Position numbers and translations under genes: made by a program | Notes under the pieces: generated by a model | The model's input: the letters and a program-made list of their open reading frames with translations, nothing else | The model's database searches: none | What the model was told of the DNA's origin: nothing | Assembly: GCA_041627475.1 (NCBI GenBank) | Contig: JBFKQZ010000136.1 | Span: forward strand, 1 to 8,401 | Origin: JBFGFG01 sp041627475 | Lineage (GTDB): Bacteria > Actinomycetota > Nitriliruptoria > Nitriliruptorales > Nitriliruptoraceae | Length of the DNA: 8,401 bases | Direction: 5' to 3' | In this document: positions 1 to 6,510 of the stretch, in pieces | Layout: every line of letters begins with the position of its first letter | How positions within the stretch are numbered: the stretch's first letter is position 1

Positions 1-974
1 GCCTCGGCGACGACCTGCTCCCCCGCCGCAGCGCGCAGGGTCACCTGGCGCGTGTACGCACGGGAGGCCTCGATGGACTCGCGCATGCGGACCAGCTTGT
101 GCCGCACCACCTGCCGGCCCATGAGCGGGCGGCCGAACGTCTCGCGGTCACGACACCACTGCACCGTCAGGTCGAGGCAGCGCTGGGCCAGCCCGTAGCC
201 GTGCACCGCGAGCCCGATGCGCTCGCCGACGAAGTTCTCGCCGATGTACTGGAACCCACGGTTCTCCTCGCCGACGAGGTGCGACACCGGCACGCGGACG
301 TCGGTGAACGCGAGCTCGGCGGTGTCCGAGCAGCGCCAGCCCATCTTGTCCAGCGGCGCCGACACCTCCAGGCCCTCGGCGTCGCGCTCGATCACCAGCA
401 GCGAGATGCCACCGGCACCCGGGCCACCGGTGCGCACCGCGGTGGTGAAGTAGTCCGCGCGCGTGCCGCTGGTGATGTAGGTCTTGGCGCCGTTGACGAC
501 GTAGTGGTCGCCGTCGCGCTCCGCGCGGGTCGTGAGGTTGTTGACGTCGGAGCCGCCGCCGGGCTCGGTGATGGCGAGCGACCCGATCAGCTCGCCGGCC
601 AGGGTGGGCACGACCCAGCGCTCGACCTGCTCGCGCGTGCCGTGCCCGACGATGTGCGGACACGCGATCCCGTTGGTGAACAGCGCGCTCATCAGGCCGC
701 TCGACGCACCGGCCTCCAGCATCGCCTCGTCGCGGACGGTCACGTCGACGAGCGTCCCGCCGCTGCCGCCGGCCTCCTCCGGGAACCCGAGCCCGAGCAG
801 GCCCGCCTCGGCGGCCGCGACGTGCAGGTCACGCGGCAGCCGACCGTCGCGTTCGAACTGGTCGTGGCGGTCGGTGACGTGCTTCTCGACGAACCGCGTG
901 GCCACGTCGGCCAGCGCGCGCCGCTCCTCGGTCGCGAACGGATCGGCGTGGGGCTCGGTCTCGACGTTGATCAC
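1..974 (-). CDS. Acyl-CoA dehydrogenase, C-terminus cut off by window edge
   Basis: This is an FAD-dependent acyl-CoA dehydrogenase, which introduces an alpha,beta double bond into an acyl-CoA and passes electrons to ETF. The 324 visible residues hold the helical N-terminal domain (about 15-130), the family signature AITEPGGGSD (134-143), the beta domain with NGAKTYITSG (161-170) and LDKMGWRCSD (208-217), and the start of the C-terminal helical domain with RETFGRPL (277-284). Family members are usually 380-390 residues, so about 60 are missing to the left. Glu251 in VGERIG aligns without gaps to the catalytic Glu of isovaleryl-CoA and long-chain dehydrogenases rather than to the SCAD/MCAD position; this alignment is from memory. 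The GTG start overlaps the TGA of the AtuA-like gene (shared GTGA), with GAGGA about 6 bases upstream. The neighbours suggest a branched or isoprenoid acyl-CoA substrate, but the sequence does not fix this. Confidence 0.93.
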   Translation of the reverse strand, partial: MINVETEPHADPFATEERRALADVATRFVEKHVTDRHDQFERDGRLPRDLHVAAAEAGLLGLGFPEEAGGSGGTLVDVTVRDEAMLEAGASSGLMSALFTNGIACPHIVGHGTREQVERWVVPTLAGELIGSLAITEPGGGSDVNNLTTRAERDGDHYVVNGAKTYITSGTRADYFTTAVRTGGPGAGGISLLVIERDAEGLEVSAPLDKMGWRCSDTAELAFTDVRVPVSHLVGEENRGFQYIGENFVGERIGLAVHGYGLAQRCLDLTVQWCRDRETFGRPLMGRQVVRHKLVRMRESIEASRAYTRQVTLRAAAGEQVVAE

Positions 975-2716
975 GTGACGTCCTCGGGGGTTGCTGGTGG
1001 CACGAGTGCCGCGGGGTCCTGCAACAGGGCGACGGGGACGTCGACGTGGCGGGAGCGGAGCCACTCGGCGAGGCCCTTGGCCTGCGGGTCGAAGCGCGTG
1101 CCGCTCGAGACCCCCTCCCCGAGCAGCCCGTGCACGACGACGTTGACCGCGCGCAGGTTCGGCAGGGGGTGGACGTCGACCTCGAGGTCCGCGGCCTCCG
1201 GCAGCAGCGTGCGGACCGTGTCGGCGTCGATCGTGTGCACCAGCCAGGCGTAGGCCTCGTCGGTGCCGACCCAGAGGCCGATGTTCGCGTCGCCGCCCTT
1301 GTCCCCGCTGCGACCGCGGGCGACGCGACCGAGCGGGACGCGACGCGTCGGGCCGTCGGCGGGTGGCGCAGGCGCGGCGGGCACGGGCACCTCCTCGAGG
1401 GCGAGCAGGTCCCCGGGGTCCTCGACCACCTCGCGCGTCCCGTCGGGCAGCACCACCGTGTGCTCGACGAGGTCGCGGTCGAGGTACGCCGGCGTGTAGA
1501 CGCCGTAGGGCGTCGCCTTCGACGGCGGCGCGGTGACGTGGAAGCCCGGGTAGCTGGCAAGTGCGAGCTCGATGCAGGCGCTGGTGAAGCGACGACCGAT
1601 GCGGTCGGGGTCGGGGTCCTTCACCGACAGCCGCAGCAGCGCCGAGGCCGCCTGCTCGGTGACGGCGTCCTCGTGGTCCGTGCGGGCGAGGTCCCAGACC
1701 ACCTCGGCGGGCGGGTCGTCGGCCAGAGCGGCCTCGACCTGCGCCCGGACGAGGTCGGCCTTCGCCTCGATGTCCAGGCCGGTCAGCACGAACTCGACCC
1801 CGTTGCGGTGCCCACCGAGCGAGTTGACGCAGACCTTCAGCTGCGGCGGCGGGGCCTCCCCGACCACGCCGGTGATCGCGACGCGGTCGTCGCCGACCTG
1901 CTCGAGCCGCACCGTGTCGAGGCGTGCCGTGACGTCGGGGTTGGCGTAGCGGGGGCCACCGACCTCGTAGAGCAGCTGCGCAGCGACGCTGTCGACGTCG
2001 ACGACACCGCCGGTTCCGTCGTGCTTGGTGACCACGCTGCTGCCGTCGACCGCCACCTCGGCGATGGGGAAGCCCGGACGCTGGACGTCGTGGGCGGTGA
2101 ACCCGGCGAGGTTGCCGCCGGTCGCCTGGCAGCCGCACTCGATGACGTGCCCGGCGACGAGTGCCCCGGCGAGGGCGTCGTGGTCGGTCGGTGTCCAGCC
2201 GTGGTGCCACGCCGCGCTGCCGATCACGAGCGCCGCGTCCGTCACCCGGCCGGTGACCACCACGTCGGCGTCGGCTGCGAGCGCCCGCGCGATGCCGAAC
2301 CCGCCCAGGTACGCGTTGGCGGTGAGCGCACCGTCGACGCCGAGCTGGTCGGCGTGGGCGCGGACGTCATCACCGGCGACGGACGCGACGGCCGGGTCGA
2401 GACCGAGCTTCCCGGCCAGCTCGCCGACGGCCTCGGCGAGGCCTGCCGGGTTGAGCCCGCCGGCGTTGACCACGATCCGCACGCCACGGTCGAGCGCCTC
2501 GCCCAGCGACTGCTCGAGCTGGCGGAGGAAGGTCCGGGCGTAGCCCAGCGAGGCGTCGCGCATCCGGTCACGACCGAGGATGAGCATCGTCAGCTCGGCG
2601 AGGTAGTCGCCGGTGACCACGTCGACCGGACCGCCGGTGACCTGCTCGTGCAGGGCCGACAGCCGGTCCCCGTAGAACCCGCTGCAGTTGGCGATACGGA
2701 CGGCGCTGTCGCTCAT
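971..2716 (-). CDS. AtuA-like acyclic terpene utilisation family protein (DUF1446)
   Basis: This 581-residue protein belongs to the AtuA/DUF1446 family, named from the Pseudomonas citronellol/geraniol catabolic cluster; the reaction of the family is not established as far as I know. The N-terminal DUF1446 domain (about 5-360) begins RIANCSGFYGDRL (7-19). It contains GDYLAELTM (36-44), VNAGGLNP (83-90), YLGGFGIARAL (136-146), VTGRVTDAALVIG (154-166) and ECGCQATGGN (193-202), all typical of the family. The C-terminal part (about 459-570) is the AtuA-associated small domain with SGDKGGDANIG (470-480). The ATG start overlaps the TGA of the TIGR03084-type gene (ATGA), with AAGGA about 8 bases upstream. 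The 3' end overlaps the acyl-CoA dehydrogenase start in the same way, so the three are probably translated together. The open frame continues upstream inside the preceding gene, but the ATG with its ribosome site is the better start. The family call is firm; a terpene substrate in this organism is inference. Confidence 0.92.
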   Translation of the reverse strand: MSDSAVRIANCSGFYGDRLSALHEQVTGGPVDVVTGDYLAELTMLILGRDRMRDASLGYARTFLRQLEQSLGEALDRGVRIVVNAGGLNPAGLAEAVGELAGKLGLDPAVASVAGDDVRAHADQLGVDGALTANAYLGGFGIARALAADADVVVTGRVTDAALVIGSAAWHHGWTPTDHDALAGALVAGHVIECGCQATGGNLAGFTAHDVQRPGFPIAEVAVDGSSVVTKHDGTGGVVDVDSVAAQLLYEVGGPRYANPDVTARLDTVRLEQVGDDRVAITGVVGEAPPPQLKVCVNSLGGHRNGVEFVLTGLDIEAKADLVRAQVEAALADDPPAEVVWDLARTDHEDAVTEQAASALLRLSVKDPDPDRIGRRFTSACIELALASYPGFHVTAPPSKATPYGVYTPAYLDRDLVEHTVVLPDGTREVVEDPGDLLALEEVPVPAAPAPPADGPTRRVPLGRVARGRSGDKGGDANIGLWVGTDEAYAWLVHTIDADTVRTLLPEAADLEVDVHPLPNLRAVNVVVHGLLGEGVSSGTRFDPQAKGLAEWLRSRHVDVPVALLQDPAALVPPATPEDVT

Positions 2717-3513
2717 GCCCCGTCCTTCGGCGCGCGGCCGGGGCCGGGCGGTCCGGCGAAGGCCTGGACGATGTCGAGCCACTGGTCGGCGTCGGCCCCG
2801 GTCGCGACGAGGTCCGTGTCGTCGCGGTGGACGCGCTGCACGGCGAGGAGGCAGAAGTCGAGCGCGCTGCCGGTGATGGTCTGCTCGGCGTGCTCCGGGC
2901 CGAACGCCCACGTCGCGCCGTCCGGCGCGGCCAGCTCCACGCGGACGTCGGTGGACGGCGGGTCGAGGTCGTTCGCCACGTACGCGAATCCCCGCGTGCG
3001 GACCGCGAGGTGGGCGACGTGTCGCAGCCGCGCGGTGGGAGTGCGCTCGACGCCGAGCGCGTCGGCGACGTCCTGGCCGTGCGCCCACGTCTCCATCAGC
3101 CGGGCGGTCGCCATGGACGCAGCGGACATCGGCGGCCCGAACCAGGGCAGCTTCGTGCCGTCCGGGACCCGACCGAGCGCGTCGCGCAGCACGTCGCGCA
3201 GTGCCCGCCACTCCGCGAGCAGGCGGTCGTGCGGGATCGACCCGGCCTGCTGCGCGGCGGCAGTGACCGGGTCGTCGCTGTCCAGCTCCGCGAACATGTC
3301 GCCGATGAACGGCTGGAAGCGCTCAGGCTCGGTCGCGGCGACCACGGCGACGCGGTCGGTCCACAGGAGGTGCCCGATGGTGTCCGCGACGCTCCACGGT
3401 TCGGCCGGCGTGGGCGCCTGCCACTGCTCGTCGTCCAGGTCGGCGACGAGGTCATCGAGCGCCTGCCCCTCCGCCTCGAGGTCGTGCAGCAGCTGCGGCA
3501 GGATGTTCGCCAC
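2713..3513 (-). CDS. TIGR03084 family protein, maleylpyruvate isomerase (mycothiol-type) fold
   Basis: This 266-residue protein has a DinB/MDMPI-type four-helix N-terminal domain (about 1-155) and a smaller C-terminal domain (about 160-255). His48 in TIGHLLWTD, and Glu141 and His145 in METWAHGQDVADAL, sit where the metal triad His/Glu/His lies in mycothiol-dependent maleylpyruvate isomerase of Corynebacterium, so a bound divalent metal is likely. The C-terminal stretch from about residue 217 (ALDFCLLAVQRVHRDDTDLV) and the later QAFAGPPGPGR are, to my recollection, characteristic of TIGR03084, a mainly actinobacterial family of unknown reaction. The GTG start gives a full-length domain, with GGGGA just upstream as a modest ribosome site. 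It is the first gene of an overlapping trio with the AtuA-like protein and the acyl-CoA dehydrogenase, which suggests a thiol-cofactor or isomerase step in the same catabolic pathway. Despite the shared fold name, it is not the DNA polymerase DinB. Confidence 0.88.
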   Translation of the reverse strand: MANILPQLLHDLEAEGQALDDLVADLDDEQWQAPTPAEPWSVADTIGHLLWTDRVAVVAATEPERFQPFIGDMFAELDSDDPVTAAAQQAGSIPHDRLLAEWRALRDVLRDALGRVPDGTKLPWFGPPMSAASMATARLMETWAHGQDVADALGVERTPTARLRHVAHLAVRTRGFAYVANDLDPPSTDVRVELAAPDGATWAFGPEHAEQTITGSALDFCLLAVQRVHRDDTDLVATGADADQWLDIVQAFAGPPGPGRAPKDGA

Positions 3514-3545
3514 GTGATCCCCGCTCGTCGGCGCCGGTCTGCCGC

Positions 3546-3551
3546 AGCCTA
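3546..3551 (-). promoter_or_regulatory. Candidate -10 element before the TIGR03084-AtuA-ACAD operon
   Basis: On the minus strand TAGGCT fits the actinobacterial TANNNT -10 pattern and lies 32 bases before the GTG start of the TIGR03084-type gene, in the only sizeable gap of the window (3514-3612). No convincing -35 hexamer is seen 16-19 bases further upstream, so this is a weak call resting on position and pattern only. No operator-like inverted repeat for a regulator was recognised beside it. Confidence 0.3.
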
Positions 3552-3592
3552 GGCACGCACCACCTCGTATGCGACACCGCCACTGTCACGTT

Positions 3593-3612
3593 CCCTGCCC
3601 GCCGGGCGAGGG
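3593..3612 (-). terminator. Hairpin immediately after the membrane-protein gene, possible terminator
   Basis: Directly after the TGA of the copper-block membrane protein the minus strand can fold into a G/C-rich hairpin. CCCT pairs with AGGG and GCCC with GGGC, giving 8 pairs with one bulged C and a 3-base loop. No run of T follows, so it is not a classical intrinsic terminator, although actinobacterial terminators often lack the T tract. A second, weaker hairpin (GTGACA with TGTCGC, one wobble) follows at about 3570-3588. Together with the 99-base gap this marks a likely transcription boundary between the two blocks. Confidence 0.4.
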
Positions 3613-4725
3613 TCAGGCGTCGGTGTCCGGGTCGTCCTCGCGCGGGGTGGTGCGCAGTTCGGCCTCGAGCGCGGCCATCTCGGCGTCCGGGTCGGCGACC
3701 ACGCCGGCGAAGAACCCCGCTGCGAGGCCGGTCGAGGCGGCGATCGCGTAGCGGAGCACCGTCGGGGCCACGTCCGTGGGCAGGGTCGGGTTGGTCCACC
3801 AGTTGCCGAACCCCTCCCCCGGTCCCCCGACGAACCCGTCGGCGAGCCCCGTGGCGAGGACGCCGAAGGCGAACAGCGAGCCCGCACCGAGGAGCTGCAA
3901 CCCGCGCTGCTGCCCCTCCTTCAGACTCCCGACGGTCGCGCCGAGCAACGGGGCCAGCGCACCCACGGCGGCCAGGGCGATCGGCGGCGTCGCGATGTCG
4001 AAGCCGACGGGGCGACCGCTGGTGCTCGCCACGACGAGGCCGGCGATCACCCCACCCCCCACGAGCAGGAGCACGGCGCCGAGCCGACGGTCGCTGCGTG
4101 TCAGCAGCGCCCCGGCGACGAGGCCCGCGACGGCCAGGAGCCCGACCACGACGGGCGAGCGCTCCGGGACGTAGTCGAGCGTCCCCTCGGCGACGACGAG
4201 CTCGCCGTCGACGAGCAGCGGCACGAGGTACTCGGTGACGCGGCCGCCGTTGGCCGTGTCGACGCTCTCGGGCGGCGTCGGCGACATCCAGTGGATGCGG
4301 TGGTCGTGCCAGGCGACCCGCCCGTCGTCACCGATGGTCTCCCACTGCGGCGGCACGTCGGGCCCCACCGGGACGCCGGACGGTGCGGTCGCACCGAAGC
4401 GGGCCTCGTTGGAGTAGTACGCCTGGGAGCGGAGGTTCACCTGCACCGTGCCGTCCGGCAGGACCCGCAGGTACTGCTCCAGCTCGGCTACGTCGCTGAA
4501 GTCGTTGTCGTTGTCGTATCCCGGCACGACGCCCTCGGTCCCCGGCGCGACCTCGAGGACGAAGAACGAGTCACCACCCTCGACGCGGACCTCCACGGTC
4601 GCGACGTCGACGTCACCCACCAGCCGCGAGTCGTAGTTGGACGGCAGCGCGGGGTCCGCCAGGGCAGGCGCCGCCGCGACGAGCAGCAACGCGAACGTGA
4701 GCAGGGTGAGACGCAGGGCGCGCAC
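3613..4725 (-). CDS. Unrecognised secreted/membrane protein with His-rich WHDHRIHW motif, copper-block partner
   Basis: I cannot name a family for this 370-residue protein with confidence. It has a clear signal peptide (1-23, cleavage likely after PALA) and an extracytoplasmic domain (24-190). About five membrane segments follow (roughly 191-208, 214-233, 247-265, 276-297, 322-343), then a short acidic cytoplasmic tail. The outer domain carries WHDHRIHWM (139-147), a cluster of three histidines and an aspartate that could bind copper, and an acidic run DNDNDFSD (71-78) that could bind calcium or another cation. The GTG start is 13 bases after the stop of the CopC-CopD gene, and its strong ribosome site overlaps that stop, so the two are very likely co-translated. 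A role in copper uptake, sensing or delivery with CopCD is inferred from context and the His motif. Similar unnamed proteins beside CopC/CopD genes in other actinobacteria are my recollection, not checked. Confidence 0.8.
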   Translation of the reverse strand: MRALRLTLLTFALLLVAAAPALADPALPSNYDSRLVGDVDVATVEVRVEGGDSFFVLEVAPGTEGVVPGYDNDNDFSDVAELEQYLRVLPDGTVQVNLRSQAYYSNEARFGATAPSGVPVGPDVPPQWETIGDDGRVAWHDHRIHWMSPTPPESVDTANGGRVTEYLVPLLVDGELVVAEGTLDYVPERSPVVVGLLAVAGLVAGALLTRSDRRLGAVLLLVGGGVIAGLVVASTSGRPVGFDIATPPIALAAVGALAPLLGATVGSLKEGQQRGLQLLGAGSLFAFGVLATGLADGFVGGPGEGFGNWWTNPTLPTDVAPTVLRYAIAASTGLAAGFFAGVVADPDAEMAALEAELRTTPREDDPDTDA

Positions 4726-4731
4726 GTGGCG

Positions 4732-4740
4732 TCCTTCCTC
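4732..4740 (-). promoter_or_regulatory. Strong ribosome binding site overlapping the copCD stop codon
   Basis: The minus strand reads TGAGGAAGGA. The TGA stop of the CopC-CopD gene runs straight into GAGGAAGGA, a near-ideal Shine-Dalgarno sequence 6 bases before the GTG of the next gene. This placement fixes the downstream start and suggests that ribosomes ending on copCD reinitiate on the membrane-protein gene. It is the best ribosome site in the window. Confidence 0.7.
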
Positions 4741-6466
4741 AGTCGGCGGCGACGATGACGGGGACGGTCACCGACGCCTCGGTGAAGCGGTCGATCCGGA
4801 AGCGGGCGGTGATCTCCCACGTCCCGGGCAGTGCGAGCTCGCGCCCGCTGAGGACCCAGTGGCCCGGGCCGGTCACGACGGGCTCGCGCTCGATCGGCCC
4901 GATGTCCTGCTCGGGCAGCGTCAGCTCCATCGTGACGCCCTCGACGTCCGAGACGGTCCGGTCCGCGTCGTTGAGCAGGTAGAGGTGGATCTGGTTCTGC
5001 CCGGCGATGTTCGGGTCGACGACGATGTCGAGGTTGAGGTCCTCGGTCAGCGCCTCGGTGGTCTGGAACGCCCCGCCGATGCCCAGCGCCTCGGCGGCGG
5101 GCCGCTCGTTCTGGAGCACGCCGGTGACGAGCAGGAGGGCGACCAGCAGCCCGACCTCCCACCGCACGGTGCGCCGCAGGCGCAGCCACGCGAGCCCGGT
5201 CCGGACCCGCAGCTCCTCGTCCTCGCCCGCCGCCCCGGTCGCGGGCTCGGTCGTCGCCGAGCCGCCGGCGGGGACCGGCACGGCCTCCTGCACGGTCGGC
5301 ACGAGCTTGAAGTGGTTCCACGCACCCATCCCGATGACCACGAGTGCGAGCAGCACCTTCACCTGGAGCAGCTGCCCGTAGGACGTCGTCACCAGCGCCA
5401 GGGGGTCACGCACCGTGGCCCACGACATGGCGAGACCGCCGACGACCACGCCGGCGACGCTCCACATGGCGAGGCGCGACCAGCCCGCCAGCATCGTGGC
5501 GCCACCGACCGGGTCGTCGACCAGCTGCCGCGCCCGCAGCTCGCGCAGGAGCACGACGAGCCCGCCGAACCAGACGGCGCCGGCCAGCAGGTGCAGCGTG
5601 TCGCCCGCGACCATCACCCAGAGCGGCTCGACGGTCCGGGTGTGCCCGTCGACCAGGAACGAACCGAGGGTCACGATGCCGGCGACGACACGGGCCCTGC
5701 CGTCGGTCAGCAGGACACCGACGAGCCCAACCAGTCGCACCACTGCCGCGAGGCCGACCGACGCGGTCAGGACGGTCCACAGCTGCGCGCCGTCGAACGC
5801 GGCGGCGAGACCGTCGCCCGAGGCGGCCATGGCCTGGAGCGGGACGGCGAGCACCGTCAGGCCGATCGCCGTGTACAGCGCGCGCCGGACCCAGTCCGTG
5901 CTGCGCTCGCTGGCGGCCCGGCCGAGGACCCGACCGGTCAGCAGCGCACCGACGAGGAAGAGGACGGCGGCGTAGGTCAGGGCGGTCGCGAGCCGCTGCA
6001 CGATCGCGATGCCGGCGCCGTCACCGCTGACGAGGTCCGCGACGAGCGTGTCCGACGCCTCTGCGGCAGCGCCGACCGTGAACACGAAGGCGCCCCGGAT
6101 CGGGTGGCCGTCGGCCGAGACGGCCCGCCAGGTCACGACGTAGGAGCCGTCGCCGAGGTCGTCCTCGACCGCCACGCCGCCGAGGAACGGGTCGTCGGTG
6201 CCCGGCACGGCTGCGTCGGTGTCGACCCGAGCGCCGGTGCCGTCGAAGACCCGGATCCCGTTCGGCGGGATCTCGACCGCCTCGTTGAACTCGATCGTCA
6301 CCGCACCCGGGACGTCGTCGGGCTCGATCCGCTCGCCGTCGAAGGGCGTGGTCTGCCGCACGGATGCGTGCGCGGTCGCCGGTGTGGCGGTCGCGAGCAG
6401 CGTCGCTGCGCCCAGCAGGAGGGCGAGCAGGACGCGGAGGACGAGGTGGGGTGCGCGGGTGCTCAT
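4739..6466 (-). CDS. copCD: CopC-CopD copper protein with C-terminal YtkA-like domain
   Basis: This 575-residue three-part fusion handles copper at the membrane. A signal peptide (1-32, ending ATPATA) leaves His33 as the mature N-terminus. The CopC domain (33-132) has the Cu(II) ligands His33, Asp119 and His121 (SADGHPIRG); it has no Met or Cys and no other His, so the Met-rich Cu(I) site of some CopC proteins is absent. The CopD membrane domain (about 155-455, roughly eight helices) has GHT (274-276), DTLHLLAGAVWFGGL (289-303), YGQLLQVKVLL (363-373) and NHFKL (384-388). A loop at 395-420 rich in Ala, Gly, Thr and acidic residues precedes the last helix. The C-terminal part (about 475-575) is an outer beta-sandwich resembling YtkA/FixH-like domains. 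CopCD proteins are linked to copper import, for example YcnJ in Bacillus. Upstream there is no ribosome site but a plausible promoter, so the mRNA may be leaderless. Confidence 0.93.
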   Translation of the reverse strand: MSTRAPHLVLRVLLALLLGAATLLATATPATAHASVRQTTPFDGERIEPDDVPGAVTIEFNEAVEIPPNGIRVFDGTGARVDTDAAVPGTDDPFLGGVAVEDDLGDGSYVVTWRAVSADGHPIRGAFVFTVGAAAEASDTLVADLVSGDGAGIAIVQRLATALTYAAVLFLVGALLTGRVLGRAASERSTDWVRRALYTAIGLTVLAVPLQAMAASGDGLAAAFDGAQLWTVLTASVGLAAVVRLVGLVGVLLTDGRARVVAGIVTLGSFLVDGHTRTVEPLWVMVAGDTLHLLAGAVWFGGLVVLLRELRARQLVDDPVGGATMLAGWSRLAMWSVAGVVVGGLAMSWATVRDPLALVTTSYGQLLQVKVLLALVVIGMGAWNHFKLVPTVQEAVPVPAGGSATTEPATGAAGEDEELRVRTGLAWLRLRRTVRWEVGLLVALLLVTGVLQNERPAAEALGIGGAFQTTEALTEDLNLDIVVDPNIAGQNQIHLYLLNDADRTVSDVEGVTMELTLPEQDIGPIEREPVVTGPGHWVLSGRELALPGTWEITARFRIDRFTEASVTVPVIVAAD

Positions 6467-6475
6467 CGAGGGACG

Positions 6476-6504
6476 ACGGTACCCCGTGCGAGGGGGCCGG
6501 TCGG
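6476..6504 (-). promoter_or_regulatory. Candidate copCD promoter giving a nearly leaderless mRNA
   Basis: In the 44-base gap between the polymerase stop and the copCD ATG, the minus strand shows CCGACC (6499-6504, sharing the GAC core of TTGACA). A 17-base spacer and TACCGT (6476-6481, matching TANNNT) follow. Only 9 bases separate TACCGT from the ATG, so transcription would begin at or a few bases before the start codon. The lack of any purine-rich ribosome site before this ATG fits that reading. The pattern is weak and could arise by chance. Confidence 0.33.
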
Positions 6505-6510
6505 GGCCCG

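Noticed and set aside
2717..3211. Upstream extension of the AtuA-like frame
   Set aside because: It overlaps the TIGR03084-type gene in another frame, is Arg/Ala-rich, and the ATG at 2716 has a ribosome site and begins the family domain directly.
1046..3517. Long plus-strand open frame (823 codons)
   Set aside because: It lies opposite two well-supported minus-strand genes, its translation is low-complexity Arg/Asp/Val/Gly with no family motif, and very GC-rich DNA makes such antisense frames common.
6493..6509. Small hairpin GGGCC/GGCCC after dinB
   Set aside because: Only 5 pairs with no T tract, overlapping the candidate copCD promoter; too weak to call a terminator.
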